22,263 nt of DNA from CAYWJT01 sp964458655 (GCA_964458655.1 CAYWJT010000049.1:1-22263), one strand, 5' to 3'; positions 7,414-15,995 are shown, numbered from the stretch's first letter. Translations and numbers: made by a program. Notes: a model not told the origin generated them from the sequence alone.

Positions 7414-8670
7414 ATGGAATTCGACATCCGCGACATAAAGCTGGCCCGGCAGGGCCTGCTGCGAGTGGAGTGGGCGGCCCGCTCCATGCCGGTGCTCAAC
7501 TCGATCAAGGCCGATTTCAGCCGGACCAGGCCTCTCAGGGGCTGGCGCGTGTCGGCCTGCCTGCACGTGACGAGCGAGACCGCCAACCTTGTGGAAGCGC
7601 TCAAGCTCGGCGGCGCCGAAGTGCGACTCTGCGCCAGCAACCCCCTGAGCACCCAGGACGACGTGGCCGCGGCCATCGTCAGGCATTTCCGCATACCCGT
7701 TTTCGCCGTCAAGGGCGAGGACAACAGGACGTATTACCGGCACATACTGCAGGCCCTCGGCCACGGCCCGGGCATCACCATGGACGACGGCGCCGACCTC
7801 GTCTCCACGACGCATTCGCGCCGCCGCGACCTCCTTCCCGCGATCGTGGGAGGGACCGAGGAAACGACCACGGGCGTCATAAGGTTGAGGAGCATGGCCG
7901 AGAGCAAGGTCCTGAGCTACCCGATAATCGCGGTCAACGACGCCCGGACCAAGCACCTTTTCGACAACCGCTACGGCACGGGCCAGAGCACGATCGACGG
8001 CATCCTGCGCGCCACCAATGTCCTGCTGGCCGGGATGACGTTCGTGGTCATGGGCTACGGGATGTGCGGCAAGGGCGTGGCCATGAGGGCCCGCGGCGCC
8101 GGCGCCAGGGTCATCGTGACCGAAGTCGACCCGCTGCGCGGCCTGGAGGCGGTGATGGACGGCTTTGAGGTCTTGCCCGCGCTCGAGGCCGCCCGCAAGG
8201 GCGACGTCTTCGTGACGGTTTCTGGCGACAAGGGGCTGCTGGGCCGGCCACACTTCCTGAGGATGAAGGACGGCGCGATCGTGGCCAACGCCGGCCACTT
8301 CAACGTCGAGATAGACATCCCGGCCCTGGAACGCCTGTCGGTTTCCAAGCGTCGGGTCAGGGACTTCGTCGACGAGTACAGGCTGAAGAACGGGCGCAGG
8401 ATAAACCTGCTAGGCGAAGGCCGCCTGATAAACCTGGCCGCGGCCGAAGGCCATCCGGCCATGGTCATGGACATGAGCTTCGCCAACCAGGCCCTGAGCG
8501 TCCTCTACCTTGCGGAACACGGAGCGGGCCTGGAGAAGAAGGTGCATCCGGTGCCCGCCGATATAGACGAAAGGATCGCCCGCCTCAAGCTCGAGTCCAT
8601 GGGCGCGGCCGTCGACAGACTGACTCCGGCCCAGAAGAGATACCTGGCCGGCTGGAAAGAAGGCACCTGA
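7414..8670 (+). CDS. ahcY: Adenosylhomocysteinase (S-adenosylhomocysteine hydrolase), archaeal/Thermotoga type
   Basis: This cytoplasmic NAD-dependent enzyme splits S-adenosylhomocysteine into homocysteine and adenosine, removing the product inhibitor of methyltransferases. From the ATG at 7414 the protein has 418 residues. Visible family features are H51 (LHVTSETA), SNPLSTQDDVAAA (75-87), MDDGADL (123-129), EETTTGV (149-155), K180 and D184 (TKHLFDN), and the NAD loop GYGMCGKG (214-221). It lacks the bacterial/eukaryotic insertion and the terminal DHYRY tail, and ends in the helix-rich tail seen in archaeal and Thermotoga enzymes. In some archaea such enzymes prefer S-inosylhomocysteine, which the sequence cannot exclude. 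The gene stands alone, divergent from the M16 operon and convergent with the TPR gene 9 bases away. Confidence 0.94.
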   Translation: MEFDIRDIKLARQGLLRVEWAARSMPVLNSIKADFSRTRPLRGWRVSACLHVTSETANLVEALKLGGAEVRLCASNPLSTQDDVAAAIVRHFRIPVFAVKGEDNRTYYRHILQALGHGPGITMDDGADLVSTTHSRRRDLLPAIVGGTEETTTGVIRLRSMAESKVLSYPIIAVNDARTKHLFDNRYGTGQSTIDGILRATNVLLAGMTFVVMGYGMCGKGVAMRARGAGARVIVTEVDPLRGLEAVMDGFEVLPALEAARKGDVFVTVSGDKGLLGRPHFLRMKDGAIVANAGHFNVEIDIPALERLSVSKRRVRDFVDEYRLKNGRRINLLGEGRLINLAAAEGHPAMVMDMSFANQALSVLYLAEHGAGLEKKVHPVPADIDERIARLKLESMGAAVDRLTPAQKRYLAGWKEGT

Positions 8671-8679
8671 AGCCCCGGC

Positions 8680-9450
8680 TCATTTGATCGCGTCGATCAT
8701 CTTGAGGAAGGTCGCGATCTTCTCCCTCATCTCGGGGTCTGTGACCTTGGGCGATATGCGCAGAAAGATCTCCCTGGCCTTGGCGTAATCGTTGTTCTTG
8801 AAACGGGCCGCGGCCAGGTTGTAGCTGAACAGGACGTCCTCGGGGACGACCTTGACGGCCTCTTCGTAGGCGGCGATGGCCTCCGGCAGCCTGTCCCACC
8901 TCTCCAGGATGAGCCCCTTGAGGTTGTGGGCCATGGCCAGGCGCGGCTGGAACTGGATGGCGTTGAGGACGCTGTCGTAAGCGGCTTCGAGCTTGTCCTG
9001 GATGTAATAGAGCCGGGCGAGGTTGTAGAAGGGCAGCTCTTTGTTGGGGTAGTTCCTGTCCGAGGCGGCCTGCCTGAACTCGGCCTCGGCCTTGTCGAGG
9101 AGGTTCAGCTCCTGGTAGATCGTGCCCAGGTTGTTCCTGGCTTCGGAGAAGCCGGGGTTGAGCTCCAGGCATTTTTCAAAGGCCTTGGCCGACTCCTGCA
9201 GGTTGCCCTTGAGCGAATGGGCGATGCCGAGCGAGTTCCAGGCCAGGTGGTAGGTCGAATCGAGCGCCAGGCTCTTGACGAAATACTTGATGGCTTCGTC
9301 CAGGTTGTTCTGGTTGAGATAGAACAGGCCGACGTTATATTGATACCTGGGGTCTTTCTCACGAGCCTTCTGCATCTTGCTCTGAGTCGAGGCGCAGGCC
9401 GTCATGCCCAGCGCCAGGACCAGGACAGCAGCCGCCAGCTTCCTGTTCAT
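8680..9450 (-). CDS. TPR-repeat lipoprotein
   Basis: The 256-residue protein has a short signal sequence ending in GMTAC, with Cys19 as probable lipidation site (the -3 residue is Met, slightly off the usual lipobox). The rest is about six tetratricopeptide repeats from residue 34 on, such as YHLAWNSLGIAHSLKGN followed by LQESAKAFEKCLELNP, and similar units to about 240. Such proteins act as scaffolds at the inner face of the outer membrane; PilF/PilW and BamD-like proteins are examples, but no specific role can be read here. A strong Shine-Dalgarno (AAGGGAGG) lies 8 bases before the ATG. It follows gpsA by 15 bases and is the last gene of the long operon. Confidence 0.85.
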   Translation of the reverse strand: MNRKLAAAVLVLALGMTACASTQSKMQKAREKDPRYQYNVGLFYLNQNNLDEAIKYFVKSLALDSTYHLAWNSLGIAHSLKGNLQESAKAFEKCLELNPGFSEARNNLGTIYQELNLLDKAEAEFRQAASDRNYPNKELPFYNLARLYYIQDKLEAAYDSVLNAIQFQPRLAMAHNLKGLILERWDRLPEAIAAYEEAVKVVPEDVLFSYNLAAARFKNNDYAKAREIFLRISPKVTDPEMREKIATFLKMIDAIK

Positions 9451-9465
9451 GGGCCGAACCTCCCT

Positions 9466-10461
9466 TCATTCATCCTTGAGCTTGCGGCTCATAAGCTCCG
9501 CGATGGCCTCATGGGCCGGCTTGCCGTTATAGAGAACCTGGTAAATTTGTTCCGAGATGGGCATCTCGACGCCGAGCGAGGCGGCCAGCCGGCGGGCGTA
9601 GAGGGTCGTATGGACCCCCTCGGCCACCATCTTCATGCCCGACAATATCTCTTCCAGCTTCTTGCCCAGGCCCAGCTCCCGGCCCACCCAGTGGTTGCGG
9701 CTGAGCTCTCCCGTGCAGGTCAGGACCAGGTCGCCGATGCCGGCCAGGCCGGAAAATGTGGCCGGTCGGCCTCCCAGGGCCACGCCCAGCCTGCGGATCT
9801 CGACCAGACCCCTTGTGATCAGGGCGGCCCTGGAGTTGAGGCCGAACTTGAGGGCGTCTATGATCCCGGCGGCGATGGCTATGGTGTTCTTCATCGCCCC
9901 CGCGACCTCCACCCCGATGACGTCCGTCGAGGTGTAGGCCCGGATTATCCTGCTCGAGACGGCGTGCTGGATGCGGCGGGCGGTGCGGATGTCGGCCGAG
10001 GCGACGACCACGGCCGTCGGAAAGCCGGCGGCCACCTCGCGGGCGAAGCTCGGCCCTGACAGGACGGCCGTGCGCGAGCGGCGCCTGTCCCCGAAGACCT
10101 CTTCCATGACCCCACTCATCGTCTTGAGCGTCCGGCCGTCGAGACCCTTGGTCAGGCTGACAACGACCTGGTCGGGAGCGAGGTGCCCGGCCATCCGGGC
10201 ATAGACCTGACGGCAGAAATGGGAGGGCACGGCCACGAACACGCAGTCGGCCTCCGCCATGGCTCGGTCTATGCGACCGGTGAACGAGACGCTTTCGGGA
10301 AAAATGAAGCCCGGCAGGAAGGTCCTGTTCTCCCGGGTCGCACGGAGCGCTTCAAGGATGTCCGGTTCCCGGACCCAGAGTCTGGTCGGGACGCCGAGAG
10401 AGCCGATATAGCGGGCGAAGGCTGAGCCCCAGCTGCCCGCCCCGATAACGGCCGCTTTCAT
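9466..10461 (-). CDS. gpsA: NAD(P)-dependent glycerol-3-phosphate dehydrogenase
   Basis: This cytoplasmic enzyme reduces dihydroxyacetone phosphate to sn-glycerol-3-phosphate, the backbone of phospholipids. The 331-residue protein has the Rossmann motif GAGSWG (7-12), K105 in LTKGL, SGPSFAREVA (135-144), the catalytic K191 in AGAMKNTIAIAAG and the GLAGIGDLVLTCTGELSRN block. The same frame stays open up to 11091, but the Rossmann motif sits at the N-terminus from 10461, and a purine-rich GGGAGAAAGG lies just upstream, so the extension is not used. Its ATG overlaps the plsY stop as ATGA. The substrate is passed directly to PlsY, encoded by the preceding gene. Confidence 0.95.
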   Translation of the reverse strand: MKAAVIGAGSWGSAFARYIGSLGVPTRLWVREPDILEALRATRENRTFLPGFIFPESVSFTGRIDRAMAEADCVFVAVPSHFCRQVYARMAGHLAPDQVVVSLTKGLDGRTLKTMSGVMEEVFGDRRRSRTAVLSGPSFAREVAAGFPTAVVVASADIRTARRIQHAVSSRIIRAYTSTDVIGVEVAGAMKNTIAIAAGIIDALKFGLNSRAALITRGLVEIRRLGVALGGRPATFSGLAGIGDLVLTCTGELSRNHWVGRELGLGKKLEEILSGMKMVAEGVHTTLYARRLAASLGVEMPISEQIYQVLYNGKPAHEAIAELMSRKLKDE

Positions 10462-11051
10462 GGAACCCTTTCTCCCAATCTTCTCTCCTCTTTCCTGAAA
10501 AGCCGCCTGATATTCGCGCGGTGCTGGAAGATGACCAGGGCCGCGATGAGCAGGCTGGCGTAAAAAGTCTCGCGCCGTCCTCCGAAAGCCAGGACCAGCA
10601 CCGGCAGGAGGGCCGATGATATCACAGAACCCAAGGAAACGTAACGGGTGGCGGCCACGATTACGACGAACACGGCCAGGGCCGGTCCGAGGGCCGCAGG
10701 GGCGAGCCGGGCGTACGCGCCCACGGAAGTAGCGACGCCCTTGCCGCCCTTGAAGCCGATGGCGAAGGGAAAACAATGACCGAGGACGGCCAGCACTCCG
10801 GCCGCCGGCGGCAGGAGCGGGTCGGGCGAGAGCCTGGCCGCCAGCATCACCGGCAGGTAACCTTTCAGAACGTCCACCAGCCCTACCGCCAGTCCGGCCT
10901 TCCAGCCCCTGACCCTGAGGACGTTGGTGGCGCCGGTGCTCCGGCTGCCGAGCTCGCGAATGTCCTTCTTGCCTCCGAGCCTGACGATGATGTAGCCGGT
11001 GGGTATGGAACCGAAGAGATAAGCTAGAACGAGGAGCAGCACGGCTTTCAT
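10458..11051 (-). CDS. plsY: Acyl-phosphate:glycerol-3-phosphate acyltransferase
   Basis: This inner-membrane enzyme acylates glycerol-3-phosphate with acyl-phosphate, the first step of phosphatidic acid synthesis. The 197-residue protein is of usual length and hydrophobic, with about five membrane segments. Family motifs are GSIPTGYII (14-22), STGATNVLRVRG, LGHCFPFAIGFKGGKGVAT and FQHRANIRRL near the end. The first conserved loop reads GSRSTGATN rather than the more common GSGNxGATN. The frame is open to 11510, but the true start is the ATG at 11051, which overlaps the thpR stop as ATGA. A matching acyl-ACP:phosphate transferase gene (plsX) is not in the window. Confidence 0.95.
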   Translation of the reverse strand: MKAVLLLVLAYLFGSIPTGYIIVRLGGKKDIRELGSRSTGATNVLRVRGWKAGLAVGLVDVLKGYLPVMLAARLSPDPLLPPAAGVLAVLGHCFPFAIGFKGGKGVATSVGAYARLAPAALGPALAVFVVIVAATRYVSLGSVISSALLPVLVLAFGGRRETFYASLLIAALVIFQHRANIRRLFRKEERRLGERVP

Positions 11052-11605
11052 GGGATCTGTATCTCGCTGACGACGCGGTACTCGGCCCCATCTGGCTTCA
11101 GCCGGCTTTCGAACAGGCTCAAGCGCGACACTGTCATCGAGCCGAACGTCCGTGTCTCGTTGTTGCGCAGCTCGGCCAGGGCGGCCTCGAGACCCGACCT
11201 GCCCTTGACCCGGCCCAGGGTCAGGTGCGGCTTGAACGGCCTTTCCTCCCTGGCGAAGCCCTCCTGCTCCAGCTGGTTTTCGACCCGGCTCTGCAGAGAG
11301 TCCAGCGCCGGGCAGGGCTCCACGCCGACCCAGAGCACGCGGGGCCGTCGCAGGTCCGGGAAGGCGCCGGTCCCACTGAGCGTGAGCTCGAACTTTTCCG
11401 TTCCCTGGACCGCGGCCCTGAGGGCCTTTTCCAGCCTGGGGACTTCCGAGTCGGAGCTGACCTCGCCCAGGAACTTCAGCGTAAGGTGCATGCCCTGGAG
11501 CTTGACCCATCTGACCTCGGCCCTGGTCCTGGCCAGCCTTGAGACCAGGGCCGAAAGCTCGGACTTGATGGCCTCGTCCAGGTCGATGGCGATGAAGGCT
11601 CTCAT
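11048..11605 (-). CDS. thpR: RNA 2',3'-cyclic phosphodiesterase (2'-5' RNA ligase family)
   Basis: This 2H-phosphoesterase is known in bacteria for opening 2',3'-cyclic phosphates of RNA and for reversible 2'-5' ligation in vitro; its cellular role is unsettled. The 185-residue protein carries the two diagnostic HxTx motifs, HLTL at 40-43 and HLTL at 128-131, and starts RAFIAIDL as typical. It is joined by ATGA overlaps to cinA upstream and plsY downstream. In many genomes thpR follows cinA and precedes recA; here recA is absent and lipid genes follow. Confidence 0.92.
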   Translation of the reverse strand: MRAFIAIDLDEAIKSELSALVSRLARTRAEVRWVKLQGMHLTLKFLGEVSSDSEVPRLEKALRAAVQGTEKFELTLSGTGAFPDLRRPRVLWVGVEPCPALDSLQSRVENQLEQEGFAREERPFKPHLTLGRVKGRSGLEAALAELRNNETRTFGSMTVSRLSLFESRLKPDGAEYRVVSEIQIP

Positions 11606-12867
11606 GCCGGCCTCTTCACGACCTTTTTATTGAGTAGTTTTTTTCGCAATAAGTCAAGCGCCGCCTGTGTCGCCTGGAACTTGACCTGGGCGCGGCCGCC
11701 CCAGAACAAGTGCCGTTTCACGGTCACGCTCCGGGCCGCGGCCAGGGCTATGTAGGTCAATCCTATGGGCTTGCGCGGCCTGGCCCCGCCGGGTCCGGCG
11801 ATGCCGGTCACGGCCAGTCCGAAGTCGGCGCCCGAGCGCGACCTGATGCCGCAGGCCATGGCCCGAGCGACCTCGGCGCTCACCGCGCCCTTCTTCGCGA
11901 TGAGGCTCCGGGGGACGCCGAGCCGACTGACCTTGGCTTCGTTGCTGTATGTGACGGCCGACTCCAGGAAGAAAGCGGAGCTGCCGGGAACGTCGGTCAA
12001 CCTGGAGCCGAGCAGGCCGCCGGTGCAGGACTCGGCGCAGGCCAGCGTTTTTCCGGCCGATACGAGCAGCCGGGCGACAACCGTCTCGAGGTCCTCGCCG
12101 GAGGTGGAATAGACATAAGGCCGGAGCAACGAGATGAACCGCTCGGCCCAGGAGTCGAGCTTTTTCTCGATGGCCTCCCTCGGCGCGGCGTCCGTGCAGC
12201 TTATGATGACAGCCAGGTCCGAGGGCTTGGCCAGAGTGGTTACGGTCAGGCCGGCAGGCAGGCCGGAATAGACGCTCTTTATCTTTTCTTCCATCGCCGA
12301 TTCGCCTAGGCCGGTGAGCTTGAGCGTCCGCCTCAAAGTGAGGCGCCCCCCCGCAAGCGGCCTCAGCCTTGGCATGACCGAAGCCTCGAACCTGGCGATG
12401 AGCTCGGCCGGCGGCCCGGGCAGGAGCACCAACCTCGCCCCACCGCTCTCGATCCACAGCCCGGGCGCTGTGCCCCTGTCGTTGGGCAGGACCTCGGCTC
12501 CCCGGATGACATAGCATTGCTTGAGGTTCGTCTCCGGCATCGGCCGTCCTCGGCGCCGGAAGCGAAGCTCGATGGTCTCCTTTATCTCTGGCTCGAAATC
12601 GAGCTCTCGGCCCAGGACGCGGGCGCACGTTTCCCGGGTCAGGTCGTCCTCGGTCGGGCCGAGCCCGCCCATGACCAGTACGAGTCCGCATCGACGCATA
12701 GCTTGTCTGATGGCATCAGCCAGGTCGACCTCGACGTCGCCGACGACGGTCCTGAACGCGACCTCGACGCCAATCTCTTCCAGACGGGCTGTGATATAAG
12801 CCGAGTTGGTGTCCGTGAAATGCGGGCTGAGAAGCTCCGAACCAACGGCGATGATCTCGGCTCTCAT
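11602..12867 (-). CDS. cinA: CinA family protein: nucleotide pyrophosphatase domain plus nicotinamide-nucleotide amidase domain
   Basis: The 421-residue protein has both CinA domains. The N-terminal MoCF-type domain (about 1-170) contains VGSELL, the GGLGPTEDD loop (67-75) and the RGTAPG loop; in relatives it acts on ADP-ribose or NAD-related nucleotides. The C-terminal PncC-type domain (about 258-410) contains AESCTGG (278-284), YSNEAK and VTGIAGPGG and deamidates nicotinamide mononucleotide for NAD salvage. A GAGG Shine-Dalgarno lies 7 bases before the ATG, 9 bases after the pgpA stop. The 3' end overlaps thpR as ATGA. The competence-induced name is historical; nothing here points to DNA uptake. 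Confidence 0.93.
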   Translation of the reverse strand: MRAEIIAVGSELLSPHFTDTNSAYITARLEEIGVEVAFRTVVGDVEVDLADAIRQAMRRCGLVLVMGGLGPTEDDLTRETCARVLGRELDFEPEIKETIELRFRRRGRPMPETNLKQCYVIRGAEVLPNDRGTAPGLWIESGGARLVLLPGPPAELIARFEASVMPRLRPLAGGRLTLRRTLKLTGLGESAMEEKIKSVYSGLPAGLTVTTLAKPSDLAVIISCTDAAPREAIEKKLDSWAERFISLLRPYVYSTSGEDLETVVARLLVSAGKTLACAESCTGGLLGSRLTDVPGSSAFFLESAVTYSNEAKVSRLGVPRSLIAKKGAVSAEVARAMACGIRSRSGADFGLAVTGIAGPGGARPRKPIGLTYIALAAARSVTVKRHLFWGGRAQVKFQATQAALDLLRKKLLNKKVVKRPA

Positions 12868-12876
12868 GTTTCAACC

Positions 12877-13341
12877 TCAAATGACAACAAGCGCCAGACG
12901 GAACAGAAGCGCGGCCGCCAGCGCCGCCGCGATGTCGTCGGCCATGATGCCCCAGCCGGCCGGGATGCTCTCGGTCTTCTTGATAGGGAAGGGCTTGAGG
13001 ACGTCGAACAATCGGAAAAGGCAGAAGACGATCGCGATATGGAGAAGGGAAGGAGGCACGAGAAAGAGAGCGGCCAGCTGTCCGCAGACTTCATCGATGA
13101 TTATACGGCCCGGGTCGGTCAGCCCGAGCCTCCGGGCGTAGGCTCCCGACGCGGCCGCGCCGACCAGGAAAAGGCCGGCCAGCATGAACAGATAGGCCGC
13201 CGGCCGCAGCCCGGACAGGAAGAACCGGTAGAGCAGGGCAGCCGCCAGACTGCCGACCGTGCCCGGCGCAACGGGAAAGAAGCCAAGTCCGAAAAAGGTG
13301 GCCAGGACGACCCCTGAACTCTTGCCCAGGTCGGTTTTCAT
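12877..13341 (-). CDS. pgpA: Phosphatidylglycerophosphatase A
   Basis: This inner-membrane phosphatase converts phosphatidylglycerophosphate to phosphatidylglycerol. The 154-residue protein has three to four membrane segments and the family motifs GFFPVAPGTVGSLAA (20-34), IDEVCGQ, FRLFDVLKPFP and GIMADDIAAA, the last two supplying the acidic metal and phosphate site. The start codon overlaps the rimO stop as ATGA, so translation is coupled. PgsA, which makes its substrate, is not in the window. In several bacteria the rimO-cinA interval is filled by pgsA; here the next enzyme in the same pathway takes the position. Confidence 0.93.
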   Translation of the reverse strand: MKTDLGKSSGVVLATFFGLGFFPVAPGTVGSLAAALLYRFFLSGLRPAAYLFMLAGLFLVGAAASGAYARRLGLTDPGRIIIDEVCGQLAALFLVPPSLLHIAIVFCLFRLFDVLKPFPIKKTESIPAGWGIMADDIAAALAAALLFRLALVVI

Positions 13342-14657
13342 CCCACTATCCTGCCTTCCAGGTCGTACGTTCCTGAACGCGTAATTTCCGCTTCTACGAG
13401 AGGCGAAACCGGGGCCTTCACGGTCCGCGGCAGCTCGAGCCCGGTCGTGCCGTCCACCTCCGGCGCCTGGAACCTGGTCCGGCCGCTGTAGTCATGGCCT
13501 CTTCCGTCCGGGCCGGTCTCGATCAGGACCTCGAGCCGCCGACCCACGTAGCCGCGGTTCCTCTCGGCGGAAATCGAGGCTTGAAGTTCCATCACCGCCC
13601 GACGCCTCTCTTCCTTCTCGGACGGGCTCAGGGTGTCTTTCAGCGAGCCGGCCCGGGTGCCTTTTTCAGGCGAGTAACTGAAGACGCCGAGATGGTCGAA
13701 GCGGGCCTGTCTGACGAACCCCAAGAGCGCTTTGAACTCGCGCCGGCCCTCGCCCGGGTACCCGACTATGAGGGAAGTCCGCAGGGCCACGCCCGGCAGG
13801 CGCGCTCTTATGCGCTCGAGCAGCCTGAGAGCCCCGGCTCCATCCAAGCGGCGTCCCATGGACCTGATCAGGGCCGGGTCGCAGTGCTGGAAGGGGATGT
13901 CGAGATAGCGGCAGACCTTAGGGTCCGTCATGGCCGCGAGCAGTTCGTCCGAGACCTCCTCCGGGTAGCCGTAGAGCAGCCTGACCCAGGCTATCCCGGG
14001 AACAGACGCCACTTTCTCGAGCAAACGAACCAGGCCATGGCGAACGCCCCTGTCCGACCCGTAAAACGTCGTGTCGTGCGAGATCAAATTGAGCTCCCTG
14101 ACACCGAGAGCCGCCAGGGCGCGGGCTTCCCTGACCACAGAGGCCGTCGCACGCGACCGGTAAGGACCTTTGATGGAAGGGATGGCGCAGAAGGAGCAGC
14201 GGTGGGAGCAGCCTTCGGATATTTTCACGTAGGCCCAGCTCGCCGGCGTGCTGACCAGCCGGGGCGTCCTGTCGTCGTAAAGGAAGGTCGAAGCGCGGCT
14301 CGCGAATTTCTCACCCTTGACCAGCCGGTCGACGCGGTCGAAATCCGAAACACCGGTCCAGACGTCGACCCCTGGGTATTTCGCCTGCAGCTCCGGCCCC
14401 TCTCTCCGGACGTAGCAGCCTGCCACGACGACTTTTTTCGCCGGGTCCGCCGCCTTGGCGCGCAGGGCCCTTTCGATGGCCTGCCGCGCTTCCTGTCGGG
14501 CCGGTTCGATGAAGCCGCAGGTGTTGACAATGATGACGTCGGCCCCGGCTTCGTCCGTAACCGGCTGATAGCCCGACCTCTTGAGAACGGCCAGCATGAC
14601 TTCGCTGTCCACCAGGTTCTTGGCGCAGCCGAGGCTCACCAGGGCGACTTTTTTCAT
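13338..14657 (-). CDS. rimO: Ribosomal protein S12 (Asp) methylthiotransferase
   Basis: This radical-SAM enzyme adds a methylthio group to a conserved aspartate of ribosomal protein S12. The 439-residue protein has the UPF0004 domain with cluster cysteines C11 (SLGCAKN), C47 (NTCGF) and C81 (AGCY), then the radical-SAM CxxxCxxC at C150, C154 and C157 (EGCSHRCSFC), then a C-terminal TRAM region. SLGCAKNLVDSE at the N-terminus and the SFCAIPSIKG block separate it from the tRNA-modifying relatives MiaB and MtaB. A GAGGGAAG site lies about 10 bases before the ATG, and the asnS stop is 36 bases upstream. Confidence 0.95.
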   Translation of the reverse strand: MKKVALVSLGCAKNLVDSEVMLAVLKRSGYQPVTDEAGADVIIVNTCGFIEPARQEARQAIERALRAKAADPAKKVVVAGCYVRREGPELQAKYPGVDVWTGVSDFDRVDRLVKGEKFASRASTFLYDDRTPRLVSTPASWAYVKISEGCSHRCSFCAIPSIKGPYRSRATASVVREARALAALGVRELNLISHDTTFYGSDRGVRHGLVRLLEKVASVPGIAWVRLLYGYPEEVSDELLAAMTDPKVCRYLDIPFQHCDPALIRSMGRRLDGAGALRLLERIRARLPGVALRTSLIVGYPGEGRREFKALLGFVRQARFDHLGVFSYSPEKGTRAGSLKDTLSPSEKEERRRAVMELQASISAERNRGYVGRRLEVLIETGPDGRGHDYSGRTRFQAPEVDGTTGLELPRTVKAPVSPLVEAEITRSGTYDLEGRIVG

Positions 14658-14693
14658 ATCCGGCGCGCTTCCCTCGGCCCGTCCCGGCCGCGG

Positions 14694-15986
14694 TCAGGGA
14701 TATATCCGGTAGAGAAGCCTGGGGAACGGGATGGTCTCGCGGATGTGCTTGAGGCCGCAGAGCCAGGCCACGACCCGCTCCAGGCCCATGCCGAAGCCGG
14801 AGTGGGGCACCGAACCGTATCTCCGGAGGTCGAGATACCACTCGTAGGCCTCCCGAGGAAGCTTCTCTTCCTCCACGCGCTTGAGCAGCAGGTCGTGGTC
14901 ATGGATCCTCTCTCCGCCGCCGATGATCTCGCCGTAGCCTTCCGAGGCCAGGAAATCGACGCCCAGCACGACCTTCGGGTTATCCGGCGCCGGCTGCATG
15001 TAGAAGGCCTTTATGGTGGCCGGGAAATGGGTGACGCAGACCGGGCTAGCGAAAAGCTCCGACATGAGCGTCTCCTCGGGCGCGCCGAAATCGCCTCCCC
15101 ACTCGATGGCCGAGCCCTTGGAACGCAGCAGGGGCAGGGCCTCGTCATAGGTCAGGCGTGGGAAGGGCTTGCTGACGCGCTCGAGAGGAGCCGTGTCCCT
15201 CTCCAGCGTTTCGAGCTCGTTCCGCCTTCTCGAGAGCACTCTCTCCAGGATGAACATCACCAGGTCCTGGCCGAGCTCGATGATGTCCACGAGGCGGGCG
15301 AAGGCGACCTCCGGCTCGACCATCCAGAACTCTATGAGATGGCGCCTCGTCTTGGACCTTTCGGCCCTGAAGGTGGGGCCGAAGCAGTAGACCTTGCCGA
15401 AGGCCATGGCCGTGGCCTCGTTGTAGAGCTGGCCGCTCTGGCTGAGATAGGCCTTCTGGTCGAAGTACTTAGTCTCGAAAAGAGTGGTCGTCCCCTCGCA
15501 GGCGCTCGGGGTCAGGATGGGCGTGTCCATGAGACGGAAGCCGCGGCCGTCGAAGAAATCCCGAATGGCCCTGACCGTTTCCCAGCGGACCTGGAGCACG
15601 GCGTGCTGCTTGGAGGAGCGCAACCAGAGATGGCGATGCTCCATAAGAAAAGGCGTGCTGTGCTCCTTGGGAGTGATGGGGTAGTCCCTGGCCACCTGGA
15701 TGATGTCGATCTCGCTCGCGTTGAGCTCGAAGCCGCCGGGCGCCCTTTTATCCTCCCTGACCGTGCCCCTGACGACAAGCGACGACTCCTGGGTCAGCTC
15801 GTCGAACTTCCGGAAAAGCGGCGAGTCCTTGTCGGAGGAGAACACCGTGGTCTGCAGGAAACCGGTGCCGTCCCTGATGATGATGAACCGGACCTTGCCG
15901 GAGGAGCGCTTGTTGTGCACCCAGCCCCGTATCTCGACCTCGCGGCCGACGTGCCTGCCGATGTCCTCGATATATACCCAGTCCAT
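14694..15986 (-). CDS. asnS: Asparaginyl-tRNA synthetase
   Basis: This class II synthetase charges tRNA-Asn. The 430-residue protein, counted from the ATG at 15986, starts with an OB-fold anticodon-binding domain (about 1-105; VEIRGWVHNKR). The catalytic domain follows, with QSGQLYNEA, motif 2 FRAERSKTRRHLIEFWMVE and motif 3 GFGMGLERVVAWLCG. FYMQP and GEIIGGGER fit AsnRS better than archaeal AspRS, and the C-terminal LLYRIYP resembles Pyrococcus/Thermotoga AsnRS. The frame is open to 16067, but family similarity begins at MDWVYIEDIGR and a consensus promoter ends only 9 bases before that ATG. It heads the long operon. AspRS activity is the main alternative and is less likely. Confidence 0.92.
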   Translation of the reverse strand: MDWVYIEDIGRHVGREVEIRGWVHNKRSSGKVRFIIIRDGTGFLQTTVFSSDKDSPLFRKFDELTQESSLVVRGTVREDKRAPGGFELNASEIDIIQVARDYPITPKEHSTPFLMEHRHLWLRSSKQHAVLQVRWETVRAIRDFFDGRGFRLMDTPILTPSACEGTTTLFETKYFDQKAYLSQSGQLYNEATAMAFGKVYCFGPTFRAERSKTRRHLIEFWMVEPEVAFARLVDIIELGQDLVMFILERVLSRRRNELETLERDTAPLERVSKPFPRLTYDEALPLLRSKGSAIEWGGDFGAPEETLMSELFASPVCVTHFPATIKAFYMQPAPDNPKVVLGVDFLASEGYGEIIGGGERIHDHDLLLKRVEEEKLPREAYEWYLDLRRYGSVPHSGFGMGLERVVAWLCGLKHIRETIPFPRLLYRIYP

Positions 15987-15995
15987 GATTGCCAG

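Noticed and set aside
10462..11091. N-terminal extension of the gpsA frame (210 codons)
   Set aside because: It overlaps plsY in another frame, and the Rossmann motif of GpsA begins right after the ATG at 10461, so the extension is an out-of-frame reading of plsY.
11052..11510. N-terminal extension of the plsY frame
   Set aside because: It covers thpR in another frame. PlsY family sequence starts at 11051 with an ATGA overlap to thpR.
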